In this document: positions 43,401 to 51,156 of the stretch, one piece after another | Position numbering within the stretch: the first letter of the stretch is position 1 | Layout: every line of letters starts with the position of its first letter | From: an uncultured Prevotellaceae bacterium | Lineage (GTDB): Bacteria > Bacteroidota > Bacteroidia > Bacteroidales > Bacteroidaceae | Direction: 5' to 3' | DNA: 64,000 bases | Assembly (NCBI GenBank): GCA_946415365.1 | Contig: CAMKSE010000020.1 | Span: forward strand, 1 to 64,000 | Made by a program: the position numbers and the translations under genes | Notes under the pieces: model-generated | The model's database searches: none | What the model was told of the DNA's origin: nothing | The model's input: the letters and a program-made list of their open reading frames with translations, nothing else

Positions 43401-44903
43401 TTATTCCAGGATTCCAAGTGACTTCTGGAGGTCTACCTGTGAGAGCTTCACATCGATCTCTGCGTCGATCTTCTGCGACTGTGCCTGGAGCCAAGCTGTC
43501 TGAGCCTCCATAACGGTGGTGGGGGTGATGACTCCCTCCTTAAATCCGAGGTTGGCAGTGCGCAGGTTCTCGTCAGCGCGAGCAATACTAGCCTGGGCCA
43601 TAGCGAGTTTTTTGTTGGCCTCGTTCACGCGGAAGGTATTCTGGTTCACCTGCAGCTCTATCTTCTCACGGGCCTCCTCAAGTTCGAGGCTGGCAATGCT
43701 GGTAGCTCCCTTCGAGGCACGAACCTTATACATGACGTCACCCCAGTTCCAGATAGGCACACGAACCAGAACACCCACATTCCAGAAGCCAGCAAACTTC
43801 TTCTCAAAGCCATTGAACACGTTGGGGTTGCTGAAGGCATAGCCTCCGATGAGGGCCACCTGAGGCAGATTGCCTGCTTTGAGCAGGTTCGTGGCCTGAC
43901 GGGAGAGGTCTACGGTATTCTGAAGCATCTTCAGCTCAGGACGGAAGGCAACGGCCTTCTCAACGTCGAGTTGCGGCGTGACGGTCACCACGGCGATGTT
44001 TTCCTGATACTCATCAGCCAGCGTAATCTGCTCATCTACAGGGAGACCGCAGAGCTGACAGAGGAGCATCTTCGACAGCACCAGTCCGTCGTTGACCTTT
44101 GTCACAGCCATTTCTGCCTCGTTGACCTTTACGCTCACGCTCAAACCATCGCTACGTGTGGCCACACCCTCCTCGATCATCTTCGTGACATCGCTGTCGA
44201 GTTTCTTGATGAGGTCAAGGTATCCCTCTGCAAGTTTCTTCTTATGCGTGAGTGACACCACCTGCCAATATGCCTGGTCGATGTTATAGAGCGTGGCCTG
44301 ACGCTTGGCCTCAGCGGAGTTGGCAGCGAGATCCTCAGTAATATCAGCCATCTTGTTCATGGCGATGAGGGCACCGCCGAGGAACACTGGTTGGAGCAGC
44401 ATCACAGAACCAGCCCAAATATTTCGGGTGTCTGTGCGGAAGGCATCGACAATATTCTGGCCTTTCTCGTTCAACTGACCTGCCGTCTGAGTGAGACTCT
44501 GGTTCATCAGTGTCTGGATACCCTCCATAGAGATACCCATAGTCCCCAGCAGCCCGGCGATGTTCTGCATGGGCAACTGCGAGGTGACGTTGCTTAGGCC
44601 CTCCTGCACACCACCCACAAGGCTGGTACCGATATTTCCCAAGGCCGTCTTCTGACTCTCGTTGAGGATTGAGATCTCCTTGCTCGTGTGCTCGTAGGTA
44701 CCGATGGCACTGACATGCGGCAGATACTTGGTGCGCGCAGAACGGCGCACATTCTCTGCCACCTCCTGCTTAACCTTCGAGATGCGGATCTGCTTGTTAT
44801 TGCGCAAGGCCATCTGTCGGCAGCTGTCGAGCGTCAGCAACCGCTGAGCACCCGCAGGCAACGTCGTTCCCAAAAGCAATACAACACAAATTTTCTTTAT
44901 CAT
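43401..44903 (-). CDS. TolC family outer-membrane factor
   Basis: 500 residues with a signal peptide (VVLLLGTTLPAGAQ). Long amphipathic helices with the LTLDSCRQMALRNNKQIRISK opening and a second half LEEAREKIELQVNQNTFRVNEANKK form the TolC two-repeat fold. It should be the outer-membrane channel of this efflux operon. It lies first in the operon, upstream of HlyD and the two permeases. Confidence 0.93.
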   Translation of the reverse strand: MIKKICVVLLLGTTLPAGAQRLLTLDSCRQMALRNNKQIRISKVKQEVAENVRRSARTKYLPHVSAIGTYEHTSKEISILNESQKTALGNIGTSLVGGVQEGLSNVTSQLPMQNIAGLLGTMGISMEGIQTLMNQSLTQTAGQLNEKGQNIVDAFRTDTRNIWAGSVMLLQPVFLGGALIAMNKMADITEDLAANSAEAKRQATLYNIDQAYWQVVSLTHKKKLAEGYLDLIKKLDSDVTKMIEEGVATRSDGLSVSVKVNEAEMAVTKVNDGLVLSKMLLCQLCGLPVDEQITLADEYQENIAVVTVTPQLDVEKAVAFRPELKMLQNTVDLSRQATNLLKAGNLPQVALIGGYAFSNPNVFNGFEKKFAGFWNVGVLVRVPIWNWGDVMYKVRASKGATSIASLELEEAREKIELQVNQNTFRVNEANKKLAMAQASIARADENLRTANLGFKEGVITPTTVMEAQTAWLQAQSQKIDAEIDVKLSQVDLQKSLGILE

Positions 44904-44932
44904 ACACCTATATTAATTAGTATTATGGTCGT

Positions 44933-45814
44933 TTATTTCTCATAATTGAATGTCCGTGAACCAATCATGTTGCCATCGGCAAAGATGGACACACGATACT
45001 GTCCGGCCTCCAGCGGCTGGGTGACTGGCCAATAGAGCGTCACAGGCGTTTCTTCACCCGTGTATTCGATGACCTTCTTCATAGAACACTCCAGCTGACG
45101 ATTCTCATAAGAGAAGGTACCTCCGCCACCGAGCAAATTGCCACCAGGGTTCTGGATGCGCACGTAGATATCACGGTTGCCGTTGGAGGCTGTCACATTA
45201 CGGGTGATGGTGAAGTTGACCTGCATCTTCATGCAATCCTTCACTCTCTGTTTCTTCAACACCCTATCCTTCTTGTCGAGCAACAGCAACTGGATGCCCG
45301 TCGCATCGAGCTGTGCGGCTATGGCCACCTTCTCAGAAAGAGAGGCCTTCTCACTGCTCAGACCAGCTATCTGGGTGTTTCGTTCCTGCAGCTCAGCATT
45401 CACACGAGTGTTCTCGCGCTTCAGATTCTCATTGAGACGGTTCAGCGAGTCGATCTGCATGACATAGTCGCGCAACACGGCACGTACCGTGGCCAGTTCC
45501 TTCTTCAATCGGGCGATTTCGCGTGCATCGGTGGCTTTCACCTGTCGCAGTTCTTCGAGCAACTGCTGTGTACGCAACTGCTCCCGTGTAAGTTGGGCCA
45601 CGATGGAGTCATTATTAATCTGAGTCTTCATCTCGCTATATTGCAAGGTGAAGCGCTCATATTCGTTTTCCATTTCCTGCTTGTCGAGGGCTGCCAGTTC
45701 CTGCATGTCCAGATTCTCCTGCTTCTGTTGCTGAAGGCTTAGGAAGAGATACACCAATCCTGCCACCAAGGCGGCAATCAGGATAGCCAACAATGTGAAT
45801 ATTTTCTTGTTCAT
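44933..45814 (-). CDS. membrane-anchored coiled-coil protein
   Basis: From the ATG at 45814 (MNKKIFTLLAILIAAL) the protein has 293 residues: one N-terminal membrane helix, a coiled coil (about 30-160) and a C-terminal beta domain (MQVNFTITRNVTASNGNRDIYVRIQNPGG ... GSRTFNYEK). The promoter TAATTTTG (45841-45848, minus) rules out the longer start at 45883. It could be a periplasmic adaptor; I recognise no family. The TolC gene follows 30 bp later. Confidence 0.75.
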   Translation of the reverse strand: MNKKIFTLLAILIAALVAGLVYLFLSLQQQKQENLDMQELAALDKQEMENEYERFTLQYSEMKTQINNDSIVAQLTREQLRTQQLLEELRQVKATDAREIARLKKELATVRAVLRDYVMQIDSLNRLNENLKRENTRVNAELQERNTQIAGLSSEKASLSEKVAIAAQLDATGIQLLLLDKKDRVLKKQRVKDCMKMQVNFTITRNVTASNGNRDIYVRIQNPGGNLLGGGGTFSYENRQLECSMKKVIEYTGEETPVTLYWPVTQPLEAGQYRVSIFADGNMIGSRTFNYEK

Positions 45815-45840
45815 TCGTATCGTTTCCTTTAAATCGAGTG

Positions 45841-45848
45841 CAAAATTA
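45841..45848 (-). promoter_or_regulatory. promoter -7 element for the coiled-coil/efflux operon
   Basis: TAATTTTG on the minus strand, 26 bp upstream of the chosen start. Confidence 0.5.
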
Positions 45849-45973
45849 AACATTTCTAACCAAATAACAAAGAATAATACCAATTTCGAGCATATCTCAA
45901 TCGAATTTTTAATATATTTACCGAATAATAGAACAATTTTAATAAATTGTTTGGTTGTTTCGTGGATTTATCA

Positions 45974-45981
45974 TATTTTTG
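45974..45981 (+). promoter_or_regulatory. promoter -7 element for DUF4492-cydAB
   Basis: TATTTTTG on the plus strand, 17 bp upstream of the DUF4492 start. Confidence 0.5.
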
Positions 45982-45997
45982 CAACATTATTTTAAAG

Positions 45998-46228
45998 ATG
46001 ATGCCTATGCGAAAGAACAGTTTCTTCTACAGGGTCATTGACCTTTACTACGACGGTTTCCGCTCGATGCGGCTTGGCCGTACACTATGGGCAATTATCA
46101 TCATCAAACTGTTCATCATCTTCGTGGTACTGAAGATATTCTTCTTCCCAAACTTCCTGAAACAACATGCCGAAGGCGACGAGGCGGGCTTCGTGGCAAC
46201 AGAACTCACCCAACGCGCAGCAGAATAA
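45998..46228 (+). CDS. DUF4492 membrane protein, cyd-linked
   Basis: About 76 residues from 45998 (MMPMRKNSFFYRVIDLYYDG). It carries the DUF4492 pattern FRSMRLGRTLWAIIIIKLFI with a single membrane helix and a charged tail. DUF4492 genes commonly sit directly before cydAB in Bacteroidetes, so this is likely a small accessory subunit or assembly factor of cytochrome bd oxidase. The promoter at 45974 rules out the earlier start. Confidence 0.8.
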   Translation: MMPMRKNSFFYRVIDLYYDGFRSMRLGRTLWAIIIIKLFIIFVVLKIFFFPNFLKQHAEGDEAGFVATELTQRAAE

Positions 46229-46269
46229 ATATGCAAATAGTAAAATCCTAAATCGTAAATATAATCGTT

Positions 46270-47949
46270 ATGCTACAAAATCTGTTATTAAACATTGATG
46301 CCGGAACCATCGACTGGTCGAGAGCGCAGTTCGCCCTCACGGCAATCTATCACTGGCTCTTCGTGCCCCTGACCCTCGGACTGGCGGTCATCATGGGCAT
46401 TGTAGAGACGAATTATTATCGCACCCTAAAAGCAATAAGCAAGGGTAACGGCGACAAATCTGTCGCCGAGTTCTGGAAAGATGCTGCCAAGTTCTGGCAG
46501 AAACTCTTCGGCGTGAACTTCGCCATGGGTGTCGCCACAGGTATCATCCTCGAGTTCGAGTTTGGCACGAACTGGAGCAATTACTCCTGGTTCGTGGGCG
46601 ATATTTTCGGAGCACCCTTGGCTGTCGAGGGTATCGTGGCATTCTTTATGGAGTCGACCTTCGTGGCCGTGATGTTCTTCGGATGGAAAAAAGTGTCACC
46701 TGGTTTCCACCTCGCCTCAACCTGGCTGACGGGTTTAGGTGCGACCATCTCCGCTTGGTGGATTCTGGTGGCTAACGCCTGGATGCAGTATCCTGTGGGT
46801 TGTGAGTTCAACCCTGACACCATGCGCAATGAGATGGTCAGTTTTGCGGAGGTAGCCCTCTCGCCTTTTGCCGTATCGAAGTTCTTCCACACCGTCACCT
46901 CGGCCTGGATCATCGGTGCCATCTTCTGTGTAGGTGTGTGCAGCTGGTATCTGCTGAAGAAGCGCCACACGAAACTCGCCATCGAAAGCATGAAGATCGG
47001 TGCGATGGTCGGACTGATCGCCTGTCTGCTGACCTTGGCCACTGGCCATAAGTCGGCCCAAGACGTAGCCGAGGTACAGCCGATGAAACTCGCCGCAATG
47101 GAAGCACTCTATAATGGAGGCACAGATATCGGACTGACAGCCGTGGCATGGGTGAATCCCTTCTGCCAGCCTGACTATCAGAACGAGGCCGAGCCTCCCC
47201 TGAAGCTGGAGATGCCTTATGCCCTGTCGTTCATGGCCACCAACGACATTCACGGCTACGTGCCTGGTATCAATGACATCCTCAACGGTTACACCACACC
47301 CGACGGCAAGGTGGAGCCCCCCATCGATGAGAAGATTGAACATGGTAAAAAAGCCATCGAGGCTCTGGCTGGCTACAGGGCCGCCAAGTTCGGTTCCAGT
47401 GATGACGGATCGGCAGCAGCCGCCCACCTGAAGGTGTTAAAGGAGAACATGAAGTATTTCGGCTACGGCTATATCAAGGACAAGAATGACATCGTGCCCT
47501 TCGTCCCCATCAACTTCTGGTCCTTCCGCATCATGGTCGGACTGGGCTGTCTGTTCATCCTCTTCTTCTTACTGATTGTGATACTGACCTATCGGATACC
47601 GTTCATATCAGTGTTCACCCGCAGACTGCTCGCTGCTGTAGGATTGCTGCCAGAGACTGAGGCCGACTGCTATGCCGTCACCAACCTCCCTGCATGGCAT
47701 TACTGGCTGGCCATCATCCTGATCCCACTGGCCTATATCGGATCTGAATGCGGATGGCTTGTGGCAGAGTTCGGACGCCAGCCCTGGACCATTCAGGACA
47801 TGCTGCCCACATGGGCGGCCGTCAGCGACCTGAACTCAGGCAGCGTAGCCCTCACGTTCTTCCTCTTCCTGATTCTCTTCTCCACTATGCTCGCCGTAGA
47901 GATTAGCATCCTATTGAAGCAAATCCAGAAAGGTCCAGACAGAGAATGA
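46270..47949 (+). CDS. cydA: cytochrome bd ubiquinol oxidase subunit I
   Basis: 559 residues. Nine predicted helices with the N-terminal RAQFALTAIYHWLFVPLTLGLAVIMG segment holding the heme ligand His, and the GWKKVSP and ESTFVAVMFFGWK segments. The quinol-binding loop is long (about 275-400). It oxidises quinol and reduces oxygen at high affinity, needed for life at trace oxygen. It is followed by cydB after 108 bp of repeat words. Confidence 0.95.
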   Translation: MLQNLLLNIDAGTIDWSRAQFALTAIYHWLFVPLTLGLAVIMGIVETNYYRTLKAISKGNGDKSVAEFWKDAAKFWQKLFGVNFAMGVATGIILEFEFGTNWSNYSWFVGDIFGAPLAVEGIVAFFMESTFVAVMFFGWKKVSPGFHLASTWLTGLGATISAWWILVANAWMQYPVGCEFNPDTMRNEMVSFAEVALSPFAVSKFFHTVTSAWIIGAIFCVGVCSWYLLKKRHTKLAIESMKIGAMVGLIACLLTLATGHKSAQDVAEVQPMKLAAMEALYNGGTDIGLTAVAWVNPFCQPDYQNEAEPPLKLEMPYALSFMATNDIHGYVPGINDILNGYTTPDGKVEPPIDEKIEHGKKAIEALAGYRAAKFGSSDDGSAAAAHLKVLKENMKYFGYGYIKDKNDIVPFVPINFWSFRIMVGLGCLFILFFLLIVILTYRIPFISVFTRRLLAAVGLLPETEADCYAVTNLPAWHYWLAIILIPLAYIGSECGWLVAEFGRQPWTIQDMLPTWAAVSDLNSGSVALTFFLFLILFSTMLAVEISILLKQIQKGPDRE

Positions 47950-48057
47950 TTTTTAAACAACGAATTAAAACGAATTAAACAAATTAATACTGTGCGCAGC
48001 CAATTCGTGAAATTCGTGAAATTCGTTGTAGAAAAGTAATAAAAAAGTATTAGTAAT
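47950..48057. repeat. ACGAATTAA word element, core type B, between cydA and cydB
   Basis: ACAACGAATT (47957-47966) and AATTCGTTGT (48020-48029) are inverted arms, each with extra CGAATTAA or AATTCGTGA words. The core reads AATACTGTGCGCAGCC (47986-48001). Its reverse complement GGCTGCGCAC...AGTATT also forms the core of the insert in zntA (51525-51555). Confidence 0.7.
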
Positions 48058-49203
48058 ATGTCATACGAATTCTTACAGCACTATTGGTGCTTCATAGTAT
48101 CGCTTTTAGGAGCGTTATTAGTATTTCTGTTGTTTGTTCAGGGAGCCAACTCCGTAGCCCGTTCCCTGGGATATACAGAAGAGGGACGCAGGCTCGTCTA
48201 TAACTCCACAGGTCGCAAATGGGAGTTCACCTTCACCACCCTCGTCACCTTCGGAGGAGCGTTCTTCGCCTCCTTCCCACTGTTCTACTCCACGAGTTTC
48301 GGCGGGGCCTACTGGCTCTGGATGATCATTCTATTCACATTTGTGCTACAGGCCGTCAGCTATGAGTTCCAGAACAAAATCGGCAACCTATTGGGTCCGA
48401 AGACGTTCCAATTCTTCCTCACCCTGAACGGTATCGTGGGGCCGCTGCTTCTGGGCGGTGCCGTAGCCACGTTCTTCGAGGGTTCCAACTTCATCGTCGA
48501 GAAGAACAACCTCGTCGACATCACAGCCCTCACCCCAGTCATCAGTCGCTGGGCAAATGCTTCCCACGGCCTCGACGCCCTGCTCAACCCCTGGGTGCTC
48601 GTCTTAGGCTTTGCTGTAGTGTTTCTGGCTCGCGTACTGGGAATCCTCTACGTAATGAACAATGTAAACGACGAGGATATCCGCTCTCGTGGCAGTGTCC
48701 GTCTGATAGGTGCAGCCGTGCCCTTCCTCGTGTTCTTCGTGGCCTATGTCATCCATCTGCTGCTGAAGGAGGGCTACGCTGTTGATGAGATGGGGCGCAT
48801 CTATATGGAACCATACAAATATTTCAACAATTTCATTGAGATGTGGTATCTGCTCATTGTGTTCCTGATTGGTGTAGTGCTCGTGCTCTTCGGCATCGGC
48901 AAAACCATTCTGAAGAAAGACTACAACGGCGGCATCTGGCCTGCCGGCATCGGCACAGTGCTTGCGGTTCTCGCTCTGCTGCTCTGCTCGGCCTGGAACA
49001 ACACGGCCTATTATCCCTCCACTGCCGACCTCCAGTCATCGCTGACCATCCAGAACTCCTGCTCGAGTGAGTTCACGCTCACCACGATGTTCTACGTGTC
49101 TCTTCTCGTGCCTTTCGTCCTGGCCTATATCGTCTACGCCTGGCGCGCCATCGACAAGAAAAAACTCGACAAAGAGGAGATCAAAACCGACCACGCCTAT
49201 TGA
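48058..49203 (+). CDS. cydB: cytochrome bd ubiquinol oxidase subunit II
   Basis: 381 residues, eight predicted helices, opening MSYEFLQHYWCFIVSLLGALLVFLLFVQGAN as in Bacteroidetes CydB, with the AVSYEFQNKIGN loop. It forms the bd oxidase with CydA. A strong bidirectional terminator follows at once. Confidence 0.94.
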   Translation: MSYEFLQHYWCFIVSLLGALLVFLLFVQGANSVARSLGYTEEGRRLVYNSTGRKWEFTFTTLVTFGGAFFASFPLFYSTSFGGAYWLWMIILFTFVLQAVSYEFQNKIGNLLGPKTFQFFLTLNGIVGPLLLGGAVATFFEGSNFIVEKNNLVDITALTPVISRWANASHGLDALLNPWVLVLGFAVVFLARVLGILYVMNNVNDEDIRSRGSVRLIGAAVPFLVFFVAYVIHLLLKEGYAVDEMGRIYMEPYKYFNNFIEMWYLLIVFLIGVVLVLFGIGKTILKKDYNGGIWPAGIGTVLAVLALLLCSAWNNTAYYPSTADLQSSLTIQNSCSSEFTLTTMFYVSLLVPFVLAYIVYAWRAIDKKKLDKEEIKTDHAY

Positions 49204-49207
49204 CAGT

Positions 49208-49235
49208 AATCCCCCGTCTGTTTGGACGGGGGATT
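49208..49235. terminator. bidirectional terminator between cydB and the AsmA-like gene
   Basis: Perfect stem AATCCCCCGTC/GACGGGGGATT with a 6-base loop and T-rich flanks on both strands. Confidence 0.88.
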
Positions 49236-49240
49236 TCTTG

Positions 49241-51079
49241 TTAATCTGCAAACATATTGCGGAACTTAAGCTTGGGTTTTACTTTCATTTTGTGCATCTC
49301 GGTGGTATTAGTGAAGGAGAATTCCACCATGAGATCTGTCAGACTGCCTTTCAACGTGATATTGCCGTCGGCCACAGCACCGTCGCTATCGATGTTGGCC
49401 AGGATGTTCTTAAGCGGGAGTTTCCTGTATTCCACCTTGCGAATGTCTGCCGTCACCTTACCAATAGGCAGTTTTCCACCCTTTTCCTTACGTATTTCCG
49501 CTGTGCGTTTCTTCGAATAGTCGATGCTGAAGGTAGCCGAACAGTCGATATTGCCGATTCTCTTCAGTTCGAAGAGTTCACCCAGTTTCAGCATGTCGGT
49601 ATTGGCATTACCCGTCAGATAATGGGTATTACCATCAAGTTGGAAATCAAAGTCGATGTCGCCCTTCTCCGTATTGAGCACGCCCCTGAACTGTTCTTTT
49701 CGCCAAAGGATGTCGAAACTGCCATGATATTTTATGACGCCCAGCGCATAGACCTGATACATCATGTACTTTTTCACCGTAAACTGGTTGATGATCTTGT
49801 CTTTGATGCCAGGCTTGGCCACCATGTCGTGTACGTCGAAATGGAGTGTGAAATCACGGCCTTTGTCCAGATTGCGCATGATGCCTGTAGCGTTGACAAC
49901 GAACTTCTTGTCATCTGTGTCCACATGTATACCCCGGAAAGTCATCCCTTTATTCGTCCCGCGAAGGCTTACCCTCAGGTTCAAAGGGATGGAGAACTTC
50001 TTCAACACTGGTGCGAAGGGCTTTGAGATATCCTTCAGCATGACACGGGCAGTAATATTGTTGGCTCGATATTGCAACGATGTTCCCTTCTTTTTTTCGG
50101 GTAACATGATATCGCCCTCAGGTACGGTAATCTTTGTGGATGCCTGCTGGATAGTGAGGTCTGACAGATGCACTCGCTTGCCACTGACGGCAATATCGGT
50201 CGTCACATCTTTGAAGTCTATGCCCGTCACAGAATCACTGATACAGCAATTGGCGAGTCTTGCGCTCAATGTGTCTTTCCCATAGTGTAGTATGTCGATG
50301 CCCATATCGGCAGTAATATCCAGATGTCCCCTGTCGTAGGCACCACGATGGGGTCTGTTCGTATTACGACGGGGCTTATGGTTATCGCTGATGATCCTCA
50401 AGCCCTTTATGTCCACACGCTTCTTTCCGTCATCATCCATTGTGGCTGTCACCATACCTGTATCAAAGTGCCAGGCGATAGTGTCTTTCTTCATATGTTT
50501 CGTCACATCCGTCTGCAGATGATGGGCCGTCAGCTTGTGCTTTCCTCGCCAGAAACTGTAAATAGCCTGCTCAAGCTGGAATTGCTCATCGTTATACTTG
50601 ACGTTAAGGTGTTTCAAAAGGGCATGTCTCAAGTCCAGTTGAAAGACAGAACTATTCTTCTTTTTCTTGTCCTTCTTGGTAGCGTCGAGGATGAACTGGT
50701 AGTTCGCAGGTCCCTTTTCTGGCTGTACCACCAACACGTCAACATCGCTCACACTGAACTCTTTAAGCACGACGCGACCACGCAGGAGCGGCAGCAGACG
50801 CAGGTTCCCCCATATCTCCTTCACGCTCAGCATGTCGCGATTCTGCTGATCCTTAAGTACAACGTCGCTGACAGATGCACGCTGCCCAAACAGATTAATA
50901 TCTACATGGCCTATTTGTACCTCTGCGTTGAGTTCCTTCTTGATGGCATCGGTGGCCAATCCGATAATCTTATTCTGCACATAGCTGCTGTTACTGATAA
51001 TAATCGTCGCCAACAATAGTACGACGGCTACGACACCCAGCACCTTCAGCGTGTAAACAAGAGTCTTTCTTGCTTTCAT
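49241..51079 (-). CDS. AsmA/TamB-like N-terminal domain protein
   Basis: 612 residues. N-terminal membrane anchor (LKVLGVVAVVLLLATIIIS), then the AsmA-type segment KELNAEVQIGHVDINLFG followed by repeated beta-strand stretches along the whole chain. It is much shorter than full TamB. AsmA-family proteins bridge inner and outer membrane and carry phospholipids. A promoter-like TATCTTTG lies at 51105-51112. Confidence 0.75.
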   Translation of the reverse strand: MKARKTLVYTLKVLGVVAVVLLLATIIISNSSYVQNKIIGLATDAIKKELNAEVQIGHVDINLFGQRASVSDVVLKDQQNRDMLSVKEIWGNLRLLPLLRGRVVLKEFSVSDVDVLVVQPEKGPANYQFILDATKKDKKKKNSSVFQLDLRHALLKHLNVKYNDEQFQLEQAIYSFWRGKHKLTAHHLQTDVTKHMKKDTIAWHFDTGMVTATMDDDGKKRVDIKGLRIISDNHKPRRNTNRPHRGAYDRGHLDITADMGIDILHYGKDTLSARLANCCISDSVTGIDFKDVTTDIAVSGKRVHLSDLTIQQASTKITVPEGDIMLPEKKKGTSLQYRANNITARVMLKDISKPFAPVLKKFSIPLNLRVSLRGTNKGMTFRGIHVDTDDKKFVVNATGIMRNLDKGRDFTLHFDVHDMVAKPGIKDKIINQFTVKKYMMYQVYALGVIKYHGSFDILWRKEQFRGVLNTEKGDIDFDFQLDGNTHYLTGNANTDMLKLGELFELKRIGNIDCSATFSIDYSKKRTAEIRKEKGGKLPIGKVTADIRKVEYRKLPLKNILANIDSDGAVADGNITLKGSLTDLMVEFSFTNTTEMHKMKVKPKLKFRNMFAD

Positions 51080-51104
51080 ATCCTTTTATCCACGATTGTG
51101 CGGA

Positions 51105-51112
51105 CAAAGATA
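51105..51112 (-). promoter_or_regulatory. promoter -7 element for the AsmA-like gene
   Basis: TATCTTTG on the minus strand, 25 bp upstream of the start. Confidence 0.45.
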
Positions 51113-51156
51113 CAACAAATTCTCAAGACCACAAAGTTTTTTGTCGTTTTCTTTGT

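Noticed and set aside
49067..50026. 319-aa open frame across the cydB terminator and the AsmA-like gene
   Set aside because: It runs through a strong terminator and is antisense to a protein with clear AsmA features.
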